A stretch of 64,000 nucleotides of DNA. Origin: Theristus sp. LFF4_11. Taxonomy: Eukaryota > Nematoda > Chromadorea > Monhysterida > Xyalidae. The stretch covers positions 88,758 to 152,757 of the forward strand of contig JASANC010003315.1 in the NCBI GenBank assembly GCA_030248135.1, in the 5' to 3' direction. The notes beneath the pieces are model-generated. The model saw only the letters and a list, made by a program, of their open reading frames with translations, was not told the DNA's origin and did not search any database. A program made the position numbers and the translations under genes. Positions 1 to 11,030 of this stretch are shown here, piece after piece (positions within the stretch are counted from its first letter, which is position 1; the number at the start of each line of letters is the position of its first letter).

Positions 1-1136
1 TACTTTTCACAGAGATTTCCTTTTGTAACAGCCTTTTGTAATGAAATTACCACTAACTCATCTCTTTGGGGCCTTTGGTAGCACAATTTCACCAATGTCA
101 CTGCATTCAGCCACTGAATTCGCTAGGTATGTGTTTCAAACAGGTTTCTAATAAACCCCCATAGGGGATTGTTTGGGGGGGGGATTATTTAGAAACTTGT
201 CGAGGGGGGGGTTATTTGGGGGGGGGAGGTTAATTTGGGGGGTAATAGAGGTAATACGGTAATCTTAGTGCGCTTAACGTTTGTCGCACATGATTTTTGT
301 TTTTGTATAATTTTGTTAACTGTGAAACAACCAACCGCTGAGTTCTTATTACTAGCGCTTGGTTGGTTGGTTTTTCTATCTTTTGATCTTTAAACCTTAT
401 GCAGATTTTTTAGACTTTTGAGCATTCATCATTTCAATAATCTGGCCACGATTAACGTTTGTCGCACATGACAATTTGTTTAAAAATGCAAACATCTGCT
501 GTTTAACAGTAAAACGCAGTAACTTTAGTAATAAGTGGAGAAACGCAACAAAAAAACATTTTTTCGTGAAAAAACAGTTTCTTTTTTGCCAAGAATTAAA
601 AAAACGGTTTTTTACTTATAGAAAATCTGAATTTTCAACCGTCGAATCCGCCACTCAATCGTGCGTGAAAAAGTTATTATTATTCAGAAAACCGACAAGA
701 AAAAGCTTTATCCAGCTTTTCTTGCTCACTTGTGTGTTTGGCAAAATCTAAAGCAATATTCTGAAGCTGAAAAAACCTTTTCGAGAAAAAAATCCATGGT
801 AAAAAACAGTTTTAAAACCATGAAATAAACCCGGTTTTTTTCAACCCTAGTAATAAGAATGCTAGTATTCTAACTACCGTATTACCCCCATTAAACACCA
901 CCCCACCATTAATCCCCCCCACCAATAAACCTCCACCCCCCCCCCCGACCAGTTTCCAAATAATCCCCCCCCCACAAATAATCCCACATGGGGGTTAATT
1001 GGAAATCTGTTTGAAACACATACCCAGCGATATCAGTGGCTGGTTGCAGTGAAAATGATGAAATTGTGCTACCAAAGGCCCCAAATGAGTGAGTTAATAG
1101 TAATTGCATTACAAAAGGCTGTTATAAAAGGAAATT
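1..1136. repeat. Foldback repeat with G-run/C-run arms
   Basis: Bases 1-268 and about 872-1136 are inverted copies of each other, roughly 80 percent alike by eye. Both carry the block reading GGGGCCTTTGGTAGCACAAT, or its complement. The inner part of each arm is a series of G-runs (left arm) or C-runs (right arm) of 5-12 bases separated by TTATT or AATAA spacers, and ends at a GGTAATACGGTA motif. The spacer of about 600 bp has no convincing coding content. The structure could be a foldback transposon or a large MITE. The left end may be cut by the window edge. Confidence 0.7.
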
Positions 1137-1159
1137 TCTATGTAGAGTAGAAGTTTCTA

Positions 1160-1345
1160 CGACTTTCTTGCCTGCCATGCAAGGTATTTTTGCCATTTTT
1201 CAACAAACCCCCACCCCTAGAATTTTTTTGTAAATAAACCCCCCCCACCAATAATCCCCCCCACCAATAAACCCCCACCCCTAAAAGTCGCTGACGTATT
1301 AATCCCCCATGGGGGTTTATTGGGGGTAATACGGTATCTGTATTT
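1160..1345. repeat. Extra copy of the C-run arm
   Basis: This segment repeats the inner arm of the neighbouring foldback: C-runs with AATAAA-like spacers, then GGGGGTAATACGGT near 1321-1334. It lies just outside the right arm, so the locus holds at least three copies of the G/C-run module. Confidence 0.6.
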
Positions 1346-4300
1346 TGATTTTTAAACCATATTCTTTGTTGCAATTTTTTGGACTCTGAGCATGCAGTGC
1401 ATTCGTCATTTTTTTCGCTTCGCTGCGCGTAACGTTTGTCGCGCGTGTTTGAAAATTTAGAATTTAACAATGACACGCATGATTCATATGTACAATAAAT
1501 CCAAACGCAAGTCGACCCCATATCGGAGCTGTTGGTTTAAGATTATATTTAAGATCTGTCCCATCAATCATTTTCTCGCTACGGTACAATAATTTTCAAC
1601 TTATCAGCATGTTTGAAAATTTTTGCTTAAAATTTGGACATGGGGTGTGACAAAAAAGAAACGCACGCAGATTGGGGGGGGGTTGAGAAACAAATTCAAA
1701 ACAAAAACAATTTAATTCATATATTTTCAACTTGTTTTTTGGGGAGGGGCAAGTTTTGCAGAACTGCAAAGTGAAAACGGTAGCGTTTCATCAGTTTCAT
1801 TTCATCGTTTCAAATCGACAACGTCGTCAGTCAGCCTGCATGTGAACTTAGTTTAGCAGGAACCTTGCCTTCATCGTATTTCACTGACACTTGACACAAA
1901 GCTTCTGCAAAATGATGATTTACCAGTTCAGTTCGACACGGCTCATTGCACGTTTACATTTTTTATGAATCGAAGAACTGTGATTTTTAAAGTAAAAAAA
2001 GTTTTTTTCAAGAAAAAAGTTTAAAAAATGGTTTAGTTTTTATCCAGCTTTGTGTCATGCATTTTGTGTCATTTTTTTATCTTTAGTTCCTTTCAAACAC
2101 AACTGACATCAAACACGCGCACTGGCGATATACAAAACAGCGCACACAAAATAGTGCAATGTGAAATTAAAACACACTCGGCACAGTGCAATTAAAACAC
2201 ACACGCTGGCACTTCCACACTGCAAACATATGAGTCATGTGAACACGCGCATTCGCAACAACTGTGAAACACGCTCGCTGCCAAAACACACATCAAAATA
2301 CTATGGGCCCCAAAAACGAAACACACACGCACCCGTTTTCGTTTGCGCCCCAGCTCAATCGGTCCTGGAACCAAACAAAATGCGCACGCGCCGCTTTTCG
2401 TTTTGGGCCCAAACGGTCATCCAGACTATACCCAAAGGTGTTTTACCACAGACAGATCTTATAGTCTGGGCAAAACATCAGCGAACCTAGGTAGTAAATC
2501 TCACAAAATCAACCATCCCGGGCAATAAAGCCACAAGGGACCCGGTGTTTTGCAAGCGTATACAATACATGATGTTCGCTGTTTGCGGTTTCGCCAGGTA
2601 GACGCATACCGCGGTGTCCCCTGGCTCGTCAGTGCGACGGACACCAGGCAGAACTGCCGAAGATGTTTTACCACAGACAGATCTTATAGTCTGGGCAAAA
2701 CATCAGCGAACCTAGGTAGTAAATCTCACAAAATCAACCATCCCGGGCAATAAAGCCACAAGGGACCCGGTGTTTTGCAAGCGTATACAATACATGATGT
2801 TCGCTGTTCTTTTCAATCAACATCCCAAAAACACTATTATGAATGCCAAAAAACCCTCTGTTGTGTTTCAACTGAGAACTCTATTCTATTCTGCAATTTG
2901 TCGTGTTAATGTCACAAAGTACCATGTAATCTTTTAATATTTTGCAGTTTTGTGGAAAACAAAGGCGAAAGAATTGATTTGTAACCAAAAATCGTGATGC
3001 ACCTTATACCTAATGCACCAACAAGGTCCCTGGCAACACAATTCTCGCCGCAGTCCTGTTATACGCCATTATTGTGCAAACAATATTTACGAAGTCAACT
3101 TTCTTTGCGTTCAACATAGATCATGTAAGCCAAACGTTAACTGTGCTTTATCTTAATTTTATCCAAAATTAAGATAGAAGTTTGGTAACTGTGCTTTCAC
3201 AGTCCAGTTCAGTGAGGAAGCACACGCAATCTGGAAAACATTGTTGTTCCTGAGTGGCCACGGGCAATGTGAAAAACATGAATGCAATGTAATAAACACG
3301 TGAATCATGATTGGTTGATTGTTTATTGCAGATTGCGTGGTATGGTTTGTTATGAATGGTTAGTTCTGAAATGTAAAATGATCTGGATTGGCTGCTTGTA
3401 CAACACCCGTTATGCAACTGCATCAGCAACGTTTTGCCGATCATTTTTTTCAAAGCGTTGCCGAATTTAAAAAAAATCTGAATAAAGGCTTGGCTTTTCA
3501 ATCATTTTTTAAATAGGTAAACGGCACTAGGTCGACATAGCTGGCGTTTTGGAATAGAATTTGACATGGAATAGATTTTTGAATGGATTTTCGGATGTAT
3601 TTGTCTTCTTTAGCGTGCACCGTCAGTTTTTGCTAAAAGTCAATAAAGCACAAAAATGAAAATAAAACAATAAAACCATGAAAATCAATAGAACAAAAAA
3701 TCGTTCAAAATCAACAGCAACCTTGTCGTCGGTGCGGTCAAGCGTGGATGGTTCCGCGTGATTGCCCGACGTGCTGCACTCCAGCTGCACAAAAAACAGA
3801 ATAGAACAATGTTATGTTCTGTTCAGCTCTTCAGCTCTCACAAGACTCATATTTTGACAGATAAACACATGTTCACCTTTTAGGGATAATAAAGTTCGTA
3901 TATTGTTAACACTGCATTCCATTTTAGTTGATGACGCAATAGTCATGTTCACATGTTCTTTTTACGTCATTCGCCATTGTTTGACGACATTACCTGTTAA
4001 CTTCTTGTTTACAACATTTTTAGTTTTCACATTCCAATCCTCACGTCCATGATTCGTCATTGTTTTCTGTCATGACTGAGTATGTACCAAAACCTTTGTT
4101 GATGATTAAATTCGTTTTGTTTATTCTGCAGTGTTGACATTTTTGAAAACTTATTTTTCTATCCTGTAGTGTATTAGCTGTGTGCCCTTTTTATCTTATA
4201 ACAACAACAACGAATAGGTTCGGTGGAGTGGTAGATTTCAGATGTACTTGCCGCTCTATCTAAACGTCCTCTGCTACTGCGATAAACAAAGTAAACAGCA

Positions 4301-4629
4301 CATTCCTCGGGTGGTAATCACCTTTCACAGCAGTTTTGACACAAAATTAAAGAATAGGTACCCAAATAAAATTAAACAATAGGTGCGCAAATAAAATCTA
4401 AAATGCAAGAAAGTAATTACACGTACAAACTTACGAAACCAGAAAAAACGGACAAAAATTGCAGACCAGCACCGGACAAGAAAAAGATTACGGCATGAAT
4501 TTTGCTGGTCAATTTTCATTCACTCAAGGCTCCTTAGCTGTGATTGCAAGTCGGTGACCACTCGTTCTGGCTGCAAAGTTTTTTTCATCAAATATCCCAC
4601 GTGATTCGTTTTTGGAACATTTTTTGTGA
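1346..4629. other. Intergenic stretch without a recognised gene
   Basis: AT-rich sequence with short, unsupported open frames only. It contains a direct duplication (2438-2808) and, at 2100-2400, many CACACGC-type short motifs. I see no splice-consistent exon with recognisable homology on either strand. Confidence 0.5.
2438..2808. repeat. Direct duplication, about 145 bp, 225 bp apart
   Basis: The block from TTTTACCACAGACAGATC to GATGTTCGCTGTT occurs at about 2438-2582 and again at 2663-2807, essentially unchanged, with about 80 unrelated bases between. The near identity implies a recent duplication. Confidence 0.85.
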
Positions 4630-4712
4630 CTTCGAGGGAATGTGGGATTCGAGCCCACATTTTTTGATTTGACGGACCAGAAACCACTTGCTCACCGAGT
4701 CCCGTCTTTCTT
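4630..4712 (-). other. tRNA-like sequence (pseudo-tRNA or SINE fragment)
   Basis: On the minus strand a sequence like an A box (TGAGCAAGTGG) is followed at tRNA-like spacing by a good B box (GGCTCGAATCC) inside a 5-bp GTGGG/CCCAC stem with a seven-base loop. The acceptor stem pairs at only about five of seven positions, and the D and anticodon arms are poor. I read it as tRNA-derived, not as a working tRNA gene. Confidence 0.35.
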
Positions 4713-5003
4713 CAGCCATTATTTCTTTCATGTAAAACAATTATCCTCGTTCTAGGAAAAAGATCAAATCAAATTCAAATTCGCATTTTTTATACAAAAA
4801 TTCCGTTTCCCCACTGATTGGAGCGTTAGATCATCAGAGGGACTGTTACTAAAGCACATCTAGACTTAACCAGCTACTCCCAATATTGGTCGACTCCATG
4901 CATAGTTGCACGGTAACAAGCAAACACACTGGCACTCAGGGCTAACATACGCGTGCTAGTGCGTTTGTTTGTGACTGCTGTTTGATATTATGAAACCTCT
5001 AAA

Positions 5004-6098
5004 TTAGCGTGCATGGTCACCAGCGATTGACTTTACCGTACGAAAGAAGTGCCCAACGCGGAACACAGCCGTGCGAAACAGCCAAGACATCTGACTGATT
5101 GGAAAGAGAATGTGCATATGCAAATGCTGTACGCTGATTAGCGGCGGCCAGTGGAAGCCGAATCGGAGTTCGGCTTTTTCTGTGTCCGCCATTTTTCGGC
5201 TATTCTCTTGTTCGAATCGGCCGAAAAAGAATCGCTGCGCAACGTTCGACATTTGTTTCACTGAAAACGATTCACAAAAATCGAGCTCACAATAACACTG
5301 CTGCATGTTTATTCAACAAATAAAGCAGTACAGTCCATCTGGATAATATACGTATACAGCTAGCTAATTGGTTGGTTGCGCACAAGTGCAGTGTGATGCA
5401 TGCAATATGTGCAGGCATTGCACTGGCGGTGGGCGGAGTTTGCCTGCACACAATGCATGCACCAACTGCACGTGTGTACATCTAACCAATCAGCTATTTG
5501 TATATATTAGTCAAATGGACTGTATAAGAAAGGAATTGGGAGCGAGTGTGGGTGAATTAAAGGGCATTCATGACGCAGTATTTCGTGACGCGTGGCTATG
5601 TTAAAACTAGCCATGGCCTATGCGTCACCAAATACTGCTATATCAATGCCGCTTTACCGTTTTCCCCCATTCCATTGCCACCACCAGCACCAATCTCGCC
5701 AAATAGAAATCTCCATTTTTCATCCGACACTCACCCAAGGGCACGTCATCAGCAGTCAGTCGATTAGCGGCGTGCACATGCCGCTTGGGCATGATCAGAA
5801 AATGCTGCGGTGCGTGCGGCGATCGGTCGGAGACGACGAAAAAATGGTCGTCCTGAAAAACAAATTGAATACAGTTGTGAAAAACAAAGAAAATGTCACA
5901 CAAAGAAAACAGCGAACGAAAATTTCATCGCGAAAAATTCAATCAAATGTCAACGCGGTGTCAGATCGACGCAAAAACCGACCGAATATAAAAACTCATT
6001 TCCGCCGGAGTCCCGTTCGGCGTTCGCCATCTGGCAGAACACGCAACCCTGAACGTGCTCCACTGGCTGCTTGCGATGTTCGTCCAACTGCGATTGCT
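5004..6098 (-). CDS. HINT3: HINT3-like HIT-domain hydrolase, 5' exon missing
   Basis: HINT3 belongs to the histidine-triad family, which hydrolyses adenosine phosphoramidates and acyl-adenylates. Three exons on the minus strand fit in phase: 5983-6098, 5735-5852 and 5004-5260 (stop at 5004). In order they give a CVFCQ zinc-knuckle-like start of the HIT domain, then APQHFLIMPKRHVH, then FGFHWPP followed by the catalytic triad HLHMHI. These match the HINT3 layout, including the GFHMPP-like segment before the triad and a hydrophobic run after it. About 162 residues are covered. The first exon here opens one base into a codon, so at least one upstream exon is missing. Nothing convincing lies between 6100 and the repeat that begins at 6288. 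Intron 2 holds a MITE (5331-5522). The last exon could instead splice out after RT at 5038, shortening the tail. Confidence 0.85.
5331..5522. mobile_element. MITE with CAGTCCAT ends and TA duplication
   Basis: Ends read CAGTCCATCTGG and CAAATGGACTG, flanked by TA on both sides. The interior is nearly palindromic around the motif CCAATCAGCT. A second member lies at 55954-56159. A TA duplication suggests a Tc1/mariner-type source. It sits in a HINT3 intron. Confidence 0.8.
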
Positions 6099-6287
6099 CT
6101 GTGGAGAAAATAATAAAACACAAATAGAACAAGACACAATGCGATTCGTCAGGGTGCCTTGATGGCATACATAATCTTTTTTGTAACAAGTTACAAACTT
6201 TCATCCCCTGAATAAAAAATGTTCATAGTCGATTTCGGTTGAAAAAATATAAAAACACCATTTTCAATATTTCCGCCGCTTGTAATA

Positions 6288-7053
6288 ATATAAAAGGAGG
6301 AATATGGCTTTGTGTAAGCAGTGAGAGACTTGGCTCGACAACTCTTTTCAAGTCTCTGATGTGGTACACACGGATACAAGTACACAAGAGTAATATTTTT
6401 GCGCCGCGTTTGTTTTGCTGAAAAGCGAAAAAAGCTTTAAAATTATTTTATAATTGTCCTCTCCAGTTTAGTCTGAAGTCACAGCGAAATTCTGTAACTC
6501 TGTGCAAAAACACAACAATCAGAGACTGCGATTGCAAAACACTGTTGCATGTAGCATTATCGTTGCTAACGTAGTGTACGCACCGCTGTGTACACACCAG
6601 CACCAGTGACGAAAAGGTGTTGTCTTCCGTTAATTTTCACCATTTTTTACCAAACTCTTGTTGATTTGCGTGGGAGTATGAATGTAGGCTAAACCGTCCG
6701 TCCCGTGAGCCATTGCCTTTGCCACAGAAAGGGACATTGAGTAAACCAATGCCTCTGCGATACGCTTTGTCCTGGGCAAACCAGTGTCAGCGATCTAAAG
6801 TCTGATTGTTATTTCAGTTGTTTTAGCATTAGTGGTCGCTCGCTAAATGCCCGAATACCGCAAATGTAAAAGTTTCATTTGTCTACAATGTACGAGTACG
6901 AGGGTTGCCATGTGCAACCGAAATAGTGAATAAACGGCGCAAAAATATGGCTCTTATGTACTTGTATCCGTGTGTACCACATCAGAGACTTGAAAAGAGT
7001 TGTCGAGCCAAGTCTCTCACTGCTTACACAAAGCCATATTCCTCCTTTTATAT
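6288..7053. repeat. Inverted-repeat module, copy 1
   Basis: The arms, 6288-6404 and 6937-7053 (117 bp), are near-perfect inverted copies. Each includes ATATAAAAGGAGGAATATGG and the AAGTCTCTGATGTGGTACAC segment. The inner 530 bp has no gene. The right arm runs into the satellite array. Copy 2 is at 24612-25649, with its inner segment turned round relative to the satellite. Confidence 0.85.
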
Positions 7054-7189
7054 GCGTCTCTCGCATTTTTAGATAATATTCTGACTTTTAAATAAGTCCC
7101 GAAGGTCGAACCAAATTCACATCTCGTTGGTCACACATTCTTCTAAACCCCGGATACCTCAGGGTTTTCATTTTTTCGCTTTTTGGGCC

Positions 7190-8480
7190 GATTTCGCCTA
7201 TGCTATTTCAACGGCCGATTCGCCCGACATCGTCACGATTCAGTATCTAGAATTGCTCACAAAAGAAAACGGACCCAAAAGCCGTGATCGGCGCAATGAA
7301 TTACCATGGACAACACAGTTTTTTGCATTTGGACCGACTTCGCTAATTTCCACTGCGGTTCGCCCGAAATCGTCACGATTCAGTATCTAGAGTTGCTCAC
7401 ATAAAAAACTAACCCAAAATTCGTGATCAGCGCATTGAATTACCCTGGAAAGCACCCTTTTCTTGTTTTTCGTTCCTGGACCGCTTCGCCAATTTCCACG
7501 GCCGATTCGCCCGAAATCGTCTCGATTCAGCATCTAGAGTTGCTCACGTAAGAAAACTAACCCAAAATTCGTGATCAGCGCATTGAATTACTCTGGAAAA
7601 CACCCTTTTCTTGTTTTTCGTTCCTGGACCGATTTCGCCAATTTCCACGGCCGATTCGCCCGAAATCGTCACGATTCAATATCTAGAGTTGCTCACATAA
7701 TAAAACTAACCCAAAATCCGTGATCAGCGCATTGAATTACCCTGGGAAACACCCTTTTCTTGTTTTTTGTTTCTGGACCGATTTCGCCAACTTCCACGGC
7801 CGATTCGCCCGAAATCGTCACGATTTAGCATCTAGAGTTGCTCACATAAGAAAACTAACCCAAAATTCGTGATCAGCGGATTGAATTACCCTGGAAAACA
7901 CCCTTTTCTTGTTTTTCGTTCCTGGGCCGATTTCGCCAACTTCCACGGCCGATTCGCCCGAAATCGTCACGATTCAGCATCTAGAGTTGCTCACGTAAAA
8001 AAACTAACCCAAAATTCGTGATCAGCGCATTGAATTACCCTGGAAAACACCCTTTTCTTGTTTTTCGTTATTGGACCGATTTCACCGATTTCCACGGCCG
8101 ATTCGCCCGAAATCGTCACGATTCATCATCTAGAGTTGCTCACTAAGAAAACTAACCCAAAATTCGTGATCAGCGGATTGAATTACCCTGGAAAACACCC
8201 TTTTCTTGTTTTTCTTTCCTGGGCCGATTTCGCCAACTTCCACGGCCGATTTTCCCGAAATCGTCACGATTCAGCATCTAGAGTTGCTCACGTAAAAAAA
8301 CTAACCCAAAATTCGTGATCAGCGCATTGAATTACCCTGGAAAACACCCTTTTCTTGTTTTTCGTTATTGGACCGATTTCACCGATTTCCACGGCCGATT
8401 CGCCCGAAATCGTCACGATTCATCATCTAGAGTTGCTCACTAAGAAAACTAACCCAAAATCCGTGATCAGCGTATTGAAT
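7190..8480. repeat. 149-bp satellite array 1
   Basis: About nine tandem units of roughly 149 bp. Each unit carries CACGGCCGATTCGCCCGAAA, a CAGYATCTAGAGTTGCTCAC segment and GTGATCAGCGCATTGAATTA. Two units near 8040-8190 and 8337-8487 are more alike than neighbours and lie about 297 bp apart, suggesting a dimeric higher-order pattern. Open frames here come from the repeat and are not genes. Confidence 0.9.
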
Positions 8481-8559
8481 TCCTACGGACTAAACATTTC
8501 TCCTATTTTTCGTAGCTCAGACAAAATTTGTAAGAGTTAAAAACTGATACCCAGTCAAA

Positions 8560-8890
8560 ATGCTACCAACTTTAAAAAATGCTTAATTTTGACACAAAAA
8601 ATGCCCGGGGAACAAAATAAACTAAATTTTCAGAATCTACGGATGAAATTACCCTAGGAAACATTTTTATTCAACTGTGAAAGTGTCCCAGCTAAAAATT
8701 GAAAGGGCGAACACTTAAAACCAGGTAAAAACCCTTCGATTTTTGAAAAATGCTCATTTTTTACCCAAAAAATTGGTCGGGGCAAAAAATTAACCCAATT
8801 TTCAAAATCTCCAGGTGAAATTACCCCAGGAAACATTTTTGTTTGACTGTGAAAGTGTCGCAGGTAAAAATTGAAAGGGCGAACACATAT
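8560..8890. repeat. Degenerate tandem dimer, period about 173 bp
   Basis: The block GAAATTACCCYAGGAAACAT, followed by AACTGTGAAAGTGTC and TTGAAAGGGCGAACAC, appears at about 8645 and again at about 8818. It follows directly on satellite array 1. Confidence 0.7.
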
Positions 8891-9320
8891 GATTACATAT
8901 CAGAAAAAAAAATAGAAACAAAAATAAGTAACATAAATTTCAGAATAGGTTTTTCGTGTCTACAGCGTATGAAAAGTTGTCCGATAAAAATTTTTTCGCG
9001 GCTCCAAACACAACTTTGGGTGTTCGTTTCGTGTGCACAGGAGCAGGTTTGTAGCTTATAGTATGCTCGCTGGAGGCAGCGAGCAAATTTGAAAAAAGCG
9101 CGCGAGGGAATATTCAGCCATATAATGCGTGATGCGCTCTCCGCTCGCTGCGCTCGCTCGCGCATCCGCATGATTTTGCGGCTGAAAGTTGAAAATATGA
9201 CACGGTACCTTATGACGATTCGAATTAACAAAAATAGTCGCGCGCTGATTAGCCCGGACGAGACAGTCAGTCCGACCAAAGTCAAAGCGCCCGAAGATTT
9301 CTAATGGGACCAACAATCCA
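8891..9320. repeat. Tail of the composite repeat, copy 1
   Basis: A GC-rich hairpin-like block (CTCCGCTCGCTGCGCTCGCT, about 9140-9160) preceded by GCGCGAG and an ATATAATG motif. A diverged relative lies at about 27340-27440, also after a satellite array, so the order module-satellite-tail is shared by both loci. Confidence 0.6.
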
Positions 9321-11030
9321 CAATGCGTGGTCAAGCAAAATTGCAAACGCCAAAAAACTATGAGCTCTTCGTATCCCTGTTGTTCACAGCCTTATCAAAA
9401 TTCTTTCCATCGGAAAAAATGAATAACTCGACCTTCGGTCGAACGGTATCTACTTCAGTGTATGAGGTTCCGCCACAATTTCATTGATTTTGAAAAGTGG
9501 ATCACTGCATAACATAAAAACACATGTAGATGTCATACGAGCACCGCCCAGCTTGACAATCAAAGACGCATGGCACGATCGTGTTGAGGGGAGAGACCAA
9601 TAGACCGGACCCATCGCTTTTAATGGGGTTGAAATTCGTAACCCTCGTACAACAAAACAACATAAAAACAGCAACTGTTCCCGCGAAAAACGTTTCTGCT
9701 CACCAGTTTCCGTCAAAACGAACATTGTTGAACATTGTTCTCCGTCGAACGGCTGATGAACATTGGACTCGGTCATTTTTTACATTTAGTTTTTGTGTTG
9801 ACAAATTTCGTGTCTTCGGCAAATAAACTGAAAAAGTGCAAATGTGGTAAGATTGGCAAAATGAGCACAGAAATCGTGCAACTTCAAGACTCCAGAATGG
9901 CTGAGTTTTTCTAGATTTCTGATTGGCCGCATCACGTGCGTTCAACGAATCAGCACATTCAGTGAAAAGAACCGGCCACGACCAGCTAGTGGCAGTGGCA
10001 AACAGTGCGCCAATTAGCATTCTCGAAAAACTCTTTTTCATTTCTCAAAATCAAAGATTTTCATGTGGTTAGTGAGAAAAAACATGCAAAACGGACAATA
10101 GAAGGCACAACGAACAACAGCCAGTGGTTTGGCTCGGGTTGACAAACCCGGAATCTAATATCTTTTTCAATGTAAAGACAGTAATTTCAAGGACGACCAG
10201 TACTTTTTTTATTCATCAACGTTCAACAAACTCGACTCGAATGATACGTTTGATTTAGTTTGAAGTTGAATGCAAATTATTTAGTGGCAACAACAAGTGA
10301 ATGTCGCAGCAAAACACCATTGACCTTGATAACCAGAAATTTGACGTGTAACGTTTTTATTAGTTTACTTGCTCATTTTCTTACGCAGCATTGATAAAGT
10401 AGCATTTAGTGCCCGCATCGCTAAGTTTTAACATAGCTACACGTCACTAAATTATGCTTCATGAATGCTGCTTTACTCAGGCAGAATACTCAAATGACAA
10501 CAGTGAAACCTGTTCACGTTTGATGTTTGTACAGTCAGCGGAAGTAATAAACAAAAAATAGCGAGACGAGACAAACGTTATTTTACACCAATGACAAACC
10601 GAGATCATTATTTGGAGCAAAAAGTTTAGCCCGTTTTCATTGACAAAATTTCTTGGCAGTAAGAGAACACAAGAAAAGCGAATGACAGTTCACTGGGATT
10701 AGCACCAGAACAAAAAACAACAACGGAAACAAAAAAGTCAAACATCAACAAAGGAACATTTTTCAAATAAAAAATATCACTTTGTTCGGGCTCGCTTTCG
10801 CCTCGGCTGCTCCTGCGCGGGCGGCTGATTGGCAGGCTCCTAAAAGTGAACTTTGCACATACAACTTTCGAAAATCAAAACTGAAATGCGTAATTTAATT
10901 GGTTTTAATTTTCTGCCAATCTCTACAACACCCTGTTCGTTAGTATTTTCCACTCGGTGTTGTGTCCGTTTGTGGATTGGTGGCTGTCAAAATACGGTTC
11001 ACGTGTCACTACTAGAGGAACGCTGGTATT
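9321..11030. other. 3' flank of FANCI, no recognised gene
   Basis: Open frames are short and match nothing I know. A minus-strand AATAAA lies near 10208 and could end the FANCI transcript. The segment around 10400-10480 shares a TTCATGAATGC motif with 5560-5650 and 23230-23310, so part of it is dispersed repeat. Confidence 0.45.

Noticed and set aside
5592..6113. 173-codon plus-strand frame
   Set aside because: It is the antisense shadow of HINT3 exons on the minus strand.
7127..8540. Several open frames of 60-87 codons reading STADSPEIVTI
   Set aside because: They are translations of the 149-bp satellite; frames change from unit to unit.
9700..10041. Minus-strand frame of 113 codons with a signal-like start (MKKSFSRMLIGALFATATSW)
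   Set aside because: No homology and no splice support; the region downstream of FANCI looks like spacer with repeats.
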